Shown: positions 8,023 through 15,845, numbered from the stretch's first letter. The stretch is 64,000 bases of DNA from Methyloceanibacter caenitepidi (GCF_000828475.1 NZ_AP014648.1:868001-932000), one strand, 5' to 3'. Notes: generated from the letters alone by a model not told the origin. Numbers and translations are program-made.

Positions 8023-8691
8023 ATGGTCCAGGTCATTGAGGGTAAGGACAGGGCGCGCCACGCTAATCTGTTCGAGACGATTTTCCGCGCACGGTACGAG
8101 ACATTCGTCGTCAATCGCTGCTGGTCTCTGCCCGCCCGAAATGGGCTTGAGATCGATCAGTACGACACCGAGCAAGCTGTTTACTTCGTCGACATCGACG
8201 AGACCGGGCATTTGCAGGGGGCTGTACGCCTGACGCCCACGACCGTCGCGTCGCTCACCGCCGACTACTATCCGCACCTGTCCGATGGCGGCACCGCCTT
8301 GCGCGATCCATTCGTGTATGAGGGGACCCGCTACATCGCATCGCCGCGGGAGAAGACGGCCGAGAGCAACCGGGTCGTGAAGGCCCGCATCCTCGGCGCC
8401 ATGACCGAGTGGGCTTGGAGCTTCGGCATCCGGCATATCCAGACGGTCATCGATGCGCCGCTCCTAAGAAGCTTCAAAAAGGTCAATTCGCAGACCTTCG
8501 CACTCGGGTCCGCGCACCCTTACGGCGGCGGCAAGGGAGTGCCCGGCGGCGGCACCTGCATGGCCATCCGGCTTCCCGTGACCGAGCGCGCCATTACCGA
8601 GATTCGAAGCTACGGCGCGCTGGACTCATCGCCGGCGCCGGAACCCTTCGCTTATCCGAATACTGCTCCGCAGTTCAGAGACGTTGCCTAG
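8023..8691 (+). CDS. luxI: Acyl-homoserine-lactone synthase (LuxI family)
   Basis: Makes an N-acyl-homoserine lactone from SAM and an acyl donor. The 222-residue product keeps the near-invariant LuxI residues: R24 and F28 (RARYETF), W34, E43, D45 and D48 (GLEIDQYD), R69 (GAVRLTP), and E100/R103 in YEGTRY. The ATG at 8023 has GGGGGG 8 bases upstream. It sits about 110 bases after luxR and 27 bases before a dioxygenase gene, so luxI, the dioxygenase and the small ORF after it probably form one transcript. The acyl chain cannot be predicted. SAM use links it to methionine metabolism only in a general way. Confidence 0.92.
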   Translation: MVQVIEGKDRARHANLFETIFRARYETFVVNRCWSLPARNGLEIDQYDTEQAVYFVDIDETGHLQGAVRLTPTTVASLTADYYPHLSDGGTALRDPFVYEGTRYIASPREKTAESNRVVKARILGAMTEWAWSFGIRHIQTVIDAPLLRSFKKVNSQTFALGSAHPYGGGKGVPGGGTCMAIRLPVTERAITEIRSYGALDSSPAPEPFAYPNTAPQFRDVA

Positions 8692-8718
8692 CGCTGTTCA
8701 TCAGAGGGAGTTGATCAG

Positions 8719-9747
8719 ATGTCACACCACATCACACGAGCGGTGACGCAAGACGAAATTGCAGCCTACAAGCAGGCCGGGGTGGTTCTTCTAAAGGGCA
8801 TTCTCAGCCTCGCGTCGGTCAATAGCTTGAGACGTTCCATCGATCTCACGGTGAACAAGCTCGACGATAGCCCGAGCGGATACGACTTCACCAAAATCCT
8901 GAAGGCCACGGCCGACAACGACTTCGATCAGCTCCGCGCCATGAGCGACGGTCAGTACGACCTCGAGGCGATCATGGATTACGTCAAATCGACCGGGAAG
9001 CCGCTTCTGGCCGATGAGGGTTCCGAAGCGCGCCAGGGGGCGTACTTCATCGATACTGGCGTCGCCGCGCGGCTCGACAGCTATCGCCAGCTTTGTACGC
9101 ACGGCGCGCTGCCGGAGATCGCGGGACAGTTGCTGCAATCGGGCACGGTCCGGTTCTTCGGCGATCAGGTCTTTGTCAAGGAGCCCAACACGCCTGGCAA
9201 GACCGCCTTTCATCAGGATGCGACCTATTTCGAGATCGAAGGCGAGCAATGTTGCGTCATGTGGGTTCCCGCCGATCCGGTCACCTTGGAGACAGGCGCG
9301 ATGATGTATGTGCGCGGCTCGCACCGCGACGGCACGCTCTACAAACCCAATGTCTTTATCTCGCAGGCGCCGCTGCCGGGATCGGAAGGCGCGGATCTGC
9401 CAGACATCGAGAACAATTTGGACGACTACGACATCGTCCACTTCGACGTGGAACCGGGCGATGTCCTTGTCCATCATTACCGGACCATCCACGGCACGGG
9501 CGGAAACCAAAGCCGCTACCAGGTCCGCCGGGCCGCGTCGATCCGCTACTGCGGTGACGACATTCGTTTCAAGGAACGTCCCTGGGCGCCGGCTCAGCTG
9601 CATCACACCAGCCGGCTGAAGACGGGCGATCCGCTAAGCGGTCCGGACTTCCCGATCGTCTGGGAGAGCAGCCCCGGCGATCCGATGGTTATGGACGCGG
9701 GAGCCGGAACGGCTGCGGATCAACTAGCCGGGACCCACGCGGCGTGA
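8719..9747 (+). CDS. Phytanoyl-CoA dioxygenase (PhyH) family protein
   Basis: A 342-residue Fe(II)/2-oxoglutarate-dependent oxygenase of the PhyH family. The metal-binding facial triad is visible as H165-x-D167 in FHQDATYF and a distal His in TIHGTGG (about H258). A following Arg (about 266-270) is available for 2-oxoglutarate. MYVRGSHRDG and EPGDVLVHHY are typical PhyH strands. It follows luxI by 27 bases on the same strand and its last codon overlaps the next ORF. From memory, phyH genes next to luxI/luxR occur in sphingomonads, so a role in making or modifying the acyl signal, or as a quorum-controlled output, is plausible. The substrate is unknown. Confidence 0.82.
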   Translation: MSHHITRAVTQDEIAAYKQAGVVLLKGILSLASVNSLRRSIDLTVNKLDDSPSGYDFTKILKATADNDFDQLRAMSDGQYDLEAIMDYVKSTGKPLLADEGSEARQGAYFIDTGVAARLDSYRQLCTHGALPEIAGQLLQSGTVRFFGDQVFVKEPNTPGKTAFHQDATYFEIEGEQCCVMWVPADPVTLETGAMMYVRGSHRDGTLYKPNVFISQAPLPGSEGADLPDIENNLDDYDIVHFDVEPGDVLVHHYRTIHGTGGNQSRYQVRRAASIRYCGDDIRFKERPWAPAQLHHTSRLKTGDPLSGPDFPIVWESSPGDPMVMDAGAGTAADQLAGTHAA

Positions 9748-10046
9748 GGCGCCGCCCTACCAGTGCCGGCTGGCCGCCGCTGGAGAACGAGTCCATTGAG
9801 GCGAACGACGGTGGGATCGACGAAATTGCCGATCCCGATCCCACCGTGAATTTCCCACAATGGTCTCGGACCCTGCTGCTATTGCTCGACTACGCCATTA
9901 TCGAGGGACTGCAGCACCGGCAGCACAATTTCGTGCACTACTTGAAGCTCGCGGAAGCTGAATTGAGCAAGGTCCTCGCCGACAGCGTGGAGTGCGAGGA
10001 CTCCGACGTCGGAGAAGAAGCGCCTTCGCCGTCGAAGGCGCATTGA
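9744..10046 (+). CDS. Small protein translationally coupled to the PhyH gene
   Basis: A 100-residue product that starts at a GTG overlapping the phyH stop (GTGA), an arrangement typical of translational coupling. The N-terminus is polar (MRRRPTSAG) and acidic (about 18-35). A predicted helical core follows (WSRTLLLLLDYAIIEGLQHR and HNFVHYLKLAEAELSKVL), and the end is an acidic tail (ECEDSDVGEEAP). There is no signal peptide and no known motif. Its linkage to luxI and phyH suggests a role in the same quorum-sensing output, which is an inference from position only. It ends 11 bases before the convergent XRE regulator gene. Confidence 0.6.
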   Translation: MRRRPTSAGWPPLENESIEANDGGIDEIADPDPTVNFPQWSRTLLLLLDYAIIEGLQHRQHNFVHYLKLAEAELSKVLADSVECEDSDVGEEAPSPSKAH

Positions 10047-10057
10047 GTTGGCTCGAC

Positions 10058-10453
10058 CTACTTGGCGCCGTTCTCTTCAGGCTGGCTGCCCGCGATACCT
10101 TCCACGAGGTTCACGACCGAGCGTCGCAGCGCTGCGTCGTCGATATCGGCGAAAGCGCGGACAAGGCGTAGAGCCTGTTGATCGCCGACGAACTTGATGG
10201 GCGACTCTGTTTCATCCGTCTGTGGGCCTGCTCCGTCAAAGAAGGCGTGGATCGGCACATCGAGAGCTGTGGCGATCTGCATGAGCCGGCTCGCACCTAC
10301 GCGATTTGCACCGTTTTCGTACTTCTGAATTTGCTGGAAGGTCAGACCAAGAAGGTTGGCAAGATCGGTCTGTGACATCTTCCGCTCTAACCGCCAAAAA
10401 CGGATGTTGTGTCCAACTACCACATCTGTCTGTTGCGGCGATTTCTTTCCCAT
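10058..10453 (-). CDS. XRE-family helix-turn-helix regulator
   Basis: A 131-residue cytoplasmic DNA-binding protein. The XRE HTH occupies about residues 12-68: VVVGHNIRFWRLERKMSQ, then TDLANLLGLTFQQIQKYENG, then ANRVGASRLMQIATALDV. A short C-terminal helical domain follows (DQQALRLVRAFADIDDAALR). This layout is common in Hyphomicrobiales. The ATG (MGKKSPQQ) has AGGAG 6-7 bases upstream and is preferred over a longer in-frame reading. It converges on the quorum-sensing cluster. The target genes are not visible. Confidence 0.88.
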   Translation of the reverse strand: MGKKSPQQTDVVVGHNIRFWRLERKMSQTDLANLLGLTFQQIQKYENGANRVGASRLMQIATALDVPIHAFFDGAGPQTDETESPIKFVGDQQALRLVRAFADIDDAALRRSVVNLVEGIAGSQPEENGAK

Positions 10454-10598
10454 ATTCGCTCCTGTGATGCGCTGAGTGTCGATAACCAATTACAGTTGTT
10501 GGCCCCGGTTGCAATAGGGCTTAAGACAGAGCAGGCGCATAATTTAGAGTCATTATAGACTAGGGCGTAAGTCTCTGAAGTTGCGTGATAGGTTGGGT

Positions 10599-11588
10599 CT
10601 ATCCAACCGGCCCTGCTGAGCATGATGCCCCGCCCAGCACGCAAAACCGCGCACAGTGCGGGTGGCAAAGTTTGACCGTACCCTGATCAAATAAGCCACC
10701 ATCGGCCGCGGCCGCCTGCGCCAGCGTGGCGCCCATACCAAAACGTGGAACGTCCGTGAGCAGAGTGCAGGGCAGTACGACAGGGACTGTGTCGCCCCGC
10801 CTCTTCGCAACCATGCGGCTCGACGCGCACATCATTTTGCTGGGCGAAAGATTCAAGATGTCCCAGCACCCCTCGGTGATCTCAGGCACATCTTCTTGCG
10901 CATCCATTTCGGGAAACAGCACAAGCGCATCCGGCCGTTCAGCAGGAATGGGCCACGAGCGGGCTGCGATCAGCGCGGCATAACCGGCCCGCGCGGCTCG
11001 TTCTGATTCGCCCCAGCATGTCCGCCCGGCGAGCGCGATCGAAAAGCCCTCCGCCGCGAGCCAGTCGATCCCTTCCAGTGTCTTGTCGAATGTGCCGGCG
11101 CCGCGCTCTTCGTCGTGCAGCGCAGCCGTGTAGTGATCGAGACTTACGCGTAGAGTCAGCCGGTCGCCGTGCGCCTCCCGGAGCGCGAGCAGCCCGTCGC
11201 GCACATGCCGCCGCATCATCGGCTGCATGGCGTTCGTTAGGACGAGGGCGGAGAAATGCCGATCGAGCGCGTCCTCGAGCATCCCGAGCATGTCGGGGTT
11301 CATGAAAGGCTCACCGCCCGTGAACCCGATCTCCCTCACCGGCCAGCCGTCGTTCTCGATCTCGTCGAGGAACGCGGCTGCTTCCGCCCGGCTGATATAG
11401 ACGAAGGCGTCGTTCGTCGGACTCGATTCGATGTAGCAGTTGCGGCAGGCGATGTTGCAAAGCGTGCCCGTATTGATCCACAGCGTACGCAGCTGCGCGA
11501 GCGGGACACGGGCGCGGCGTTTGCCGTCGGCGGTCAGGTCCGGATCGGAGAACTTTTGTGTCGGCGTAACGAGAGTAGCGTCAGTCAT
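10599..11588 (-). CDS. Radical SAM protein with C-terminal cysteine cluster
   Basis: A 329-residue radical SAM enzyme. The SAM 4Fe-4S motif is CNIACRNC (CX3CX2C) near residue 40, followed by the GFTGGEPFMNP SAM-binding loop. The C-terminal part has more cysteines (EGCWDIL, MMCASSR, LPCTLL, then CHPHCARFCVLGGASCS), which look like an auxiliary cluster site as in SPASM-like proteins. The ATG at MTDATLVTPTQKF is used, because the in-frame extension upstream reads through the antisense of the tRNA-Gly gene and is an artefact. No precursor peptide gene is evident next to it, so the substrate is unknown. Confidence 0.8.
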   Translation of the reverse strand: MTDATLVTPTQKFSDPDLTADGKRRARVPLAQLRTLWINTGTLCNIACRNCYIESSPTNDAFVYISRAEAAAFLDEIENDGWPVREIGFTGGEPFMNPDMLGMLEDALDRHFSALVLTNAMQPMMRRHVRDGLLALREAHGDRLTLRVSLDHYTAALHDEERGAGTFDKTLEGIDWLAAEGFSIALAGRTCWGESERAARAGYAALIAARSWPIPAERPDALVLFPEMDAQEDVPEITEGCWDILNLSPSKMMCASSRMVAKRRGDTVPVVLPCTLLTDVPRFGMGATLAQAAAADGGLFDQGTVKLCHPHCARFCVLGGASCSAGPVG

Positions 11589-11740
11589 CGGCGCGGCGGC
11601 TCGATCCTCAGTGCTTTTGCGCGCATTAACCGATGCGGCCTGGCGAACCGCAAGCCCTACGATATTCACCCTTGCGTGAGGGCTGCTTGCTTTTCTGCCT
11701 TTCCAAGTCATTCTGCTCGGGCTACCCATGGTGGCCACGG

Positions 11741-11815
11741 GCGGGTGTAGCTCAGTGGTAGAGCAGTAGCTTCCCAAGCTACGTGTCGCGGGTTCGATTC
11801 CCGCTACCCGCTCCA
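11741..11815 (+). tRNA. tRNA-Gly (CCC)
   Basis: A full cloverleaf: acceptor GCGGGTG/TACCCGC, D arm GCTCAGTGGTAGAGC, anticodon stem GTAGC/GCTAC with loop TTCCCAA (anticodon CCC), T stem GCGGG/CCCGC with loop TTCGATT, and an encoded CCA. The last acceptor pair is G-T, whereas the distal copy at 15929 offers a C there and would pair perfectly. This suggests the present 3' half was supplied by an integrating element. Confidence 0.95.
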
Positions 11816-11838
11816 ATAAATCAATGACTTAGCAGACT

Positions 11839-11861
11839 TGGTACGCTGGCCGGTCTGGTAC
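11839..11861 (+). repeat. TGGTAC direct repeats, possible arm-type sites (left)
   Basis: TGGTAC occurs at 11839-11844 and again at 11856-11861. The same hexamer returns near the right end of the element at 13574-13579 with its inverse GTACCA at 13583-13588. Two copies near one attachment end and one or two near the other is the usual layout of integrase arm sites, but a hexamer is short, so this is tentative. Confidence 0.35.
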
Positions 11862-12020
11862 ATCGTACATTATAGGTTACAAGTCAGGCACCGTAGCCTC
11901 CCCAGCTATTGCCCGTCGCGCTCTAATGCCCTGTCTAAGCGTGGTCCTGCGCGGTCAACCTTGAGTATCCTAGTCGCTAACTTGTGGAGCGATTCGGGCT
12001 GCTTAGGGACCAACGGGACG

Positions 12021-12638
12021 ATGCTCAAGTTTTACCGGCGCTGGATTCACACTGCGGTTTTCCATTCGCTAGGACCCGTCGACCTGTGGACTGGCCTGAT
12101 CGCGTCTGCCCTCGGCGTTCTGGATCACTTTCTGCCAGAGCTTGGCCTAATGACGACCTATGGCTGGCAGATACCAGTCTGGGCATTCGCAGCCGTGATC
12201 ACGGTCCGGCTGCTCCTAGCTCCCTATTGGATGTGGCAAGAGAGCCAGAAGACTCTCCTAGTTTTGAGAGCAGCAGTCGATTCAAACCAGAACCGTGCTG
12301 AAGCGGCTGCCGCCAAGGCGGAGGGCTTCAAAACTCTAATAGCGCGCGGGAAGGAGTTGGCGCGTGAGGGTGTTCACTCGACTGAGGAGTACGCGGCATG
12401 GGACGCCAAATACGATTCTTGGGCGGAGGAAGCCAAGGAGTACATCAAGAACAATGAAGGGCATCGGGCGGCAGGTATTTTCCGGCGCGGCTCGATGATG
12501 GTTGTTCAGCGCATGCAGAACGCGTTTAACGATGACCACAACGCGCGTCTCAACATCCTTTGGGAGAAGATTTCCGATCTTACGACCCACTACGAAAATG
12601 CAATGGACGAGAAGCGTATATGGGCGGCGGACAAGTGA
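12021..12638 (+). CDS. Unknown membrane-anchored helical protein (element A)
   Basis: A 205-residue protein. Two hydrophobic segments lie in the N-terminal third (about 17-36, around LWTGLIASALGVLDHF, and about 47-70, around IPVWAFAAVITVRLLLAPYW). A long charged, Ala/Glu/Lys-rich helical region follows and is probably coiled coil (AEAAAAKAEGFKTLIARGKE; YAAWDAKYDSWAEEAKEY). The C-terminus resembles a cytoplasmic helical bundle. The ATG at 12021 (MLKFYRRW) follows GGGAC; a longer in-frame start exists but lacks a site. I do not recognise a family. It faces the other membrane-protein gene of the element, 19 bases away, and the local sequence is less GC-rich than the flanking core genes. Confidence 0.6.
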   Translation: MLKFYRRWIHTAVFHSLGPVDLWTGLIASALGVLDHFLPELGLMTTYGWQIPVWAFAAVITVRLLLAPYWMWQESQKTLLVLRAAVDSNQNRAEAAAAKAEGFKTLIARGKELAREGVHSTEEYAAWDAKYDSWAEEAKEYIKNNEGHRAAGIFRRGSMMVVQRMQNAFNDDHNARLNILWEKISDLTTHYENAMDEKRIWAADK

Positions 12639-12657
12639 AGCTCGATAGAGATGCGTT

Positions 12658-13512
12658 CTAGGCGGCTTTTGGCTGTGGCTTGTTTTTGGGCTCTCGCCCG
12701 TCGTCGATTTCGGAAGACTCTTGCCCATCCTTCACAGCTATCGATGCGGCTATGCGATCGTCTGTGTAGTACATGAGCACCTCGGGTCGAACGTCAAAGG
12801 CCACGGCATATACGCGCACGATAATTGGAAGCGCACTGGCCTCAGAGTAGCAGTACAAATGAAGCCGATTCCCTCGCCGAAGTCTCACGCTGCCGCGCAG
12901 CGCAGGACGCCATAGCAGGAGCACAGGAGCGACGGGGTGCAGGTAGAACCTGCCAACGAGCATGCACCGGATCAGGTGGGCAGGACCTTCGACTTCCATG
13001 ACATAGTCAACGAGAGAATCTTTCGGGATGCCACGAATTCTGTAGGCTTGGCCCGTTCCATTGTCGCTTGCTGACCATTCGTAAGTGAACAGGTGCTGTC
13101 GCTGGTGGTAGATGAACCGCGAGCCCTTCCAACATCCCTCGGCTCTCTCAGCGTAGTGGTTCCGAAAGGGTGCCAAGCAAATACTGATCAGTGCCCAGAC
13201 GGGCAGTGTTGCCAGCAAGGCGAGGCCGCCAGCGCTAATCATGATCGATTGATCGATGACTCCTTCCCAGCCTGCAAAGAGGAAAACAAAGAACAGGAAA
13301 AAGGGCACGCAACACAGCTGGAACAATGAGCCAGAACTCAATAGGGGGCTGGAAAACCCCCGCCAAAATTCCCTGCCAATCCCGCGTGCGCGCGACAGCC
13401 ATTTGATGACCGTGGGGTTCCTAATCCAGCGATCACGGCCACCCTTCTCCTGGTGAACAGCTGTTCCTGGTGGGACCCCTAGTTCGGCTTTGCGATTTTT
13501 GCGTGCAACCAT
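12658..13512 (-). CDS. Unknown two-helix membrane protein (element A)
   Basis: A 284-residue protein. The first ~60 residues are basic and soluble. Two transmembrane helices follow (about 62-83, LCCVPFFLFFVFLFAGW, and about 92-113, SAGGLALLATLPVWALI). After them comes a beta-rich soluble domain with YIYHQ-type aromatic strands (FIYHQRQHLFTYEW, YRIRGIPKDSLVDYVMEVEG, RLHLYCYSEASALPIIVRVY). The tail is short and charged (EPKNKPQPKAA). No catalytic motif or family is recognised. It converges on the coiled-coil membrane protein, and the two are the only genes between the tRNA-derived repeats, so they probably form a functional pair. A host-defence or exclusion role is a hypothesis based only on location. 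Confidence 0.6.
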   Translation of the reverse strand: MVARKNRKAELGVPPGTAVHQEKGGRDRWIRNPTVIKWLSRARGIGREFWRGFSSPLLSSGSLFQLCCVPFFLFFVFLFAGWEGVIDQSIMISAGGLALLATLPVWALISICLAPFRNHYAERAEGCWKGSRFIYHQRQHLFTYEWSASDNGTGQAYRIRGIPKDSLVDYVMEVEGPAHLIRCMLVGRFYLHPVAPVLLLWRPALRGSVRLRRGNRLHLYCYSEASALPIIVRVYAVAFDVRPEVLMYYTDDRIAASIAVKDGQESSEIDDGREPKNKPQPKAA

Positions 13513-13573
13513 CGCAGTACTCTAAACCGAGTCGCACATCCTGCTTGGTAGTAAAGAGGAAGATTAAGTCGAG

Positions 13574-13588
13574 TGGTACGACGTACCA
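13574..13588. repeat. TGGTAC/GTACCA palindrome near right end of element A
   Basis: TGGTACGACGTACCA is a near-perfect palindrome that repeats the hexamer found twice at the left end of the same element. It may be an arm-type recombinase site or an operator for the adjacent gene. Confidence 0.35.
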
Positions 13589-13683
13589 GGAACCCGTGAA
13601 CATCAGGGCAACACAGACGCGAAATGATACTTCGGGGAAACTTAAAAAGTAAATTTCTCAATGATTTAAGGGAAGCGCCGCAC

Positions 13684-13729
13684 CTTCCCAAGCTACGTGT
13701 CGAGGGTTCGATTCCCTCTACCCGCTCCA
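13684..13729 (+). repeat. Second copy of tRNA-Gly 3' half (att site between elements A and B)
   Basis: Repeats the tRNA from the anticodon loop through CCA. The 19-base core CTTCCCAAGCTACGTGTCG is identical to the tRNA. The T stem is GAGGG/CCCTC instead of GCGGG/CCCGC, a compensated change, so it derives from a functional tRNA sequence and has not simply decayed. Confidence 0.8.
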
Positions 13730-13764
13730 TTATTTCAATAACTTAGCGGAATTCGCCGCAAAGT

Positions 13765-13789
13765 GTTCCGACTTTGCGTTCCGACTTTT
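13765..13789 (+). repeat. Two GTTCCGACTTT direct repeats (left arm of element B)
   Basis: GTTCCGACTTT at 13765-13775 is repeated at 13778-13788, 13 bases apart, and a third copy is at 15846-15856 near the opposite end. Eleven identical bases in three places, confined to the two element ends, fit arm-type recombinase binding sites. Confidence 0.5.
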
Positions 13790-14307
13790 GGATCTGTCGG
13801 GTTCTGGGCCTGTCCGCCCGCCCCTTTTGGGGTGACCAGGAAGTCCTAACGCGCGCGCATTGAACCGCTGACTGCGAGCGTGGCATAATTTACGGGAATA
13901 CGGTTGGGTCGCCGAACTGATTAAGGGCGCCTGCTCTGCCGTTACGGCATGGTTCGTTCCGCTCGGGGCCTACATCTTGGGTTTTTCCCTTACGATGGAG
14001 GTGACGTTGGAAGCACATGTCGATTTGTGTGTGGTTATGCTCGCGGCGGCGTGGGTCCCGAGTGGGTAAAGGCAGAACCATGCAGGTAACGGAGCAACGG
14101 GCGCTGCGATCAGATTAGTGACCTAGGCTCGCCGCGTAGGGGGGTGCAATTCCCCCCACCCACACCCCTTCGGGTCCACTGTAGCGCATTCTCCAAAAGC
14201 GATGGCTTCACTCTAGCGCCAAGCGAGAGACGCAGTAGTTGTGGCTTGTGCAAGGGCAGCTCTTTGGTACACCTATAGGGGGATAATCAGACTTCGGGCA
14301 ATATGAA
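13790..14307. other. Non-coding stretch at the left of element B with a tRNA T-arm-like hairpin
   Basis: I find no convincing gene in these about 500 bases. At 14139-14157 six G pair with six C around the 7-base loop TGCAATT, followed by CCCACACC. The shape resembles a tRNA T arm plus acceptor strand with one base off the T-loop consensus, but no matching 5' half could be built. It could be a relic of a further attachment event, a terminator-like hairpin or a small RNA. Confidence 0.3.
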
Positions 14308-15444
14308 ATGGCGAAGGATCAGGACCTGGATGCCGCGGCGGCGGATCCGTTTCTACTCGAGAAGCTCTATCCTGATGCCACGACGCTGTTCAGCACACAT
14401 GTCGTTGGATCCGTCTCCGATGGGTCGATTTTGGTTGCGTTCGACACCAACTCGCTGCTGCTTCCCTACCAACTAAAGGGTGGCGACCTCGAAGAAATAA
14501 CTAAGGTGCTGACCAAACTATCCGACGAGAAGCGCCTGTTTGTGCCGGACCGTGTCGTACGGGAGTTCGCAAAGCACCGCGACAGCGACCTCGCCAAAGT
14601 CATTCACGCTCTTAACCTGAGAAAAGCTGTCCCCTCCGGCGAGATGCCTCCCATGATTAGAGAAATGGGCGGCCACGAAGAGGCTCAAAGTGCATACGAT
14701 GACTTGCTAGAAGCACACAAAAAATACGCAAAGAAGTTGGACGGGCTAATTCAAAAAATCAAGAAATGGCGGGGTGATGACCCAGTCTCGAATTTATATG
14801 AGCAAGTCTTCGATGCGGAGAGCATCATAAAGCTCCCGAACGACGAGGCCGACAAGGAGAAATATTTGGAGGAGTTGAGGTGGCGTTTCGATAACAAGGT
14901 GCCGCCCGGCTACAAGGACGCGAGCAAGGACGACCTAGGTATTGGGGACTTTTTGATCTGGAAAGCGCTATTGCAGTTGGGATCCTCGGAGAAGAAGGAC
15001 CTTGCGTTTGTAACCGGTGAGCAGAAGGCCGATTGGTTCGTTCGGGGTGACAAGGAGGCGCCGTATCTCCGGTATGAACTCATTGATGAATATCGCCGCG
15101 CGTCTGGTGGTAAGGCGGTTCGGCTACTTACCTTCAACCAACTTCTGAAAGAGATGGAGGCGCCAGACGCCGTAGTTAAGAAGGTCAGAAAGGCCGAAGA
15201 AGAAGCCAACACAGCTCTCTTGAAAGCCCGGATGGACCGAGTTGCGGGCTTGAGCACGTCGTTGGCCAAGACACTAAGAGAGCAAGGCGATCTTAGTCCC
15301 TCGGAATTTGACAAATGGATCGTCCACGCCAGTAAGCTAAGCCTGTCCCGTGAACTCGTGCGCAAGTGGGCTGATTACATTAAGGAGACCCCCACCGTTC
15401 TTCCGAGCGCTGAGGATCTGCCTGAGGAAGACGGCGACCAATAA
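14308..15444 (+). CDS. PIN-like domain protein, putative ribonuclease (element B)
   Basis: A 378-residue protein with a PIN-like nuclease fold similar to the PIN_8/DUF4935 type. Candidate metal ligands are D46 in VAFDTNSLLLPY, D81/E86 in VPDRVVREFAKH, D214 in GIGDFLIWKALL, and E238/D242 in FVTGEQKADWF. KVPPGYKDASKDD (about 198-210) is a recognisable block just before the third acidic site. A long charged helical insert lies at about 125-195 and a helical C-terminal domain at about 290-360. Proteins of this type are often found in defence or mobile loci. Here it is the main cargo between tRNA-derived repeats and faces an XRE regulator. RNase activity is inferred from the family. The upstream ribosome-binding site is weak. 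Confidence 0.72.
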   Translation: MAKDQDLDAAAADPFLLEKLYPDATTLFSTHVVGSVSDGSILVAFDTNSLLLPYQLKGGDLEEITKVLTKLSDEKRLFVPDRVVREFAKHRDSDLAKVIHALNLRKAVPSGEMPPMIREMGGHEEAQSAYDDLLEAHKKYAKKLDGLIQKIKKWRGDDPVSNLYEQVFDAESIIKLPNDEADKEKYLEELRWRFDNKVPPGYKDASKDDLGIGDFLIWKALLQLGSSEKKDLAFVTGEQKADWFVRGDKEAPYLRYELIDEYRRASGGKAVRLLTFNQLLKEMEAPDAVVKKVRKAEEEANTALLKARMDRVAGLSTSLAKTLREQGDLSPSEFDKWIVHASKLSLSRELVRKWADYIKETPTVLPSAEDLPEEDGDQ

Positions 15445-15498
15445 TAGTCCATGATCACCACACGGTGCGAATGCGCGTACCGAGTTAGATCGTCCTCA

Positions 15499-15774
15499 CT
15501 AGCCAAAACCGGTCTTCCGGACGCGACGGTTGAACGTCGGGATTGAGGCATCCGCAAAAAGCCACTCGACGTCCACACGACACGCGAGACAAAATCTCGG
15601 GATCAGGTGGTGGGGCATCAATGTGGGAGGTTGTCGAGCGCCTTCGTATTTCGAGTATGCGCTTTGTTTGATCCCTAGCAGCGTTGCGATCTCAGCTTGG
15701 GAGTAGCCAGATCGTTCGCGCGCCAACCTTACTCGAGCCGCAAACTGATCCCGGAATGCTTTTGGCGTAGCCAC
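15499..15774 (-). CDS. Small XRE-family helix-turn-helix protein (element B)
   Basis: A 91-residue DNA-binding protein with the XRE HTH in RVRLARERSGYSQAEIATLL and GIKQSAYSKYEGARQP (about residues 14-48). A short tail follows containing FCLACRVDVEWLFAD. The GTG at 15774 is chosen because GGGGGAAT lies 9 bases upstream. A longer in-frame reading runs into the tRNA-derived repeat and is an artefact. The gene converges with the PIN-like nuclease gene in the same element and could control it or the excision of the element. A toxin-antitoxin arrangement is possible but unusual, as the genes are convergent and not co-transcribed. Confidence 0.72.
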   Translation of the reverse strand: MATPKAFRDQFAARVRLARERSGYSQAEIATLLGIKQSAYSKYEGARQPPTLMPHHLIPRFCLACRVDVEWLFADASIPTFNRRVRKTGFG

Positions 15775-15845
15775 GGCGCCGTATTCCCCCAACCACACGG
15801 TCCCGAATGCTAGGGACACAATGTCCCCCACACAAGCCGAATAGC

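Larger units (their letters stand above)
11816..13729. mobile_element. tRNA-integrated element A without an integrase (about 1.9 kb)
   Basis: Bounded by the 3' half of tRNA-Gly (11770-11815) and a second copy of that half (13684-13729). It holds two convergent genes for unknown membrane proteins. Just inside the left boundary are two TGGTAC repeats, and near the right end is TGGTACGACGTACCA, arranged like arm-type recombinase sites. The flank right of copy 1 (TCAATGACTTAGCAGA) matches the flank right of copy 2 (TCAATAACTTAGCGGA), so elements A and B have related ends. No recombinase gene is present, so mobility would need a helper or has been lost. Confidence 0.65.

Noticed and set aside
13479-13730. 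Minus-strand open frames beginning with MERV-like sequence over the tRNA copies (also at 11816 and 15975)
   Set aside because: They are antisense readings of the tRNA-Gly 3' half, which always translate to the same short peptide. They are not gene starts.
13890-14081. 63-residue minus-strand frame in the element B gap
   Set aside because: No ribosome-binding site, no recognisable composition and no neighbour support.
14040-14170. Possible tmRNA or full tRNA around the GGGGGG/CCCCCC hairpin
   Set aside because: The T-arm shape is there, but no tag reading frame, D arm or anticodon arm could be fitted and no CCA follows.
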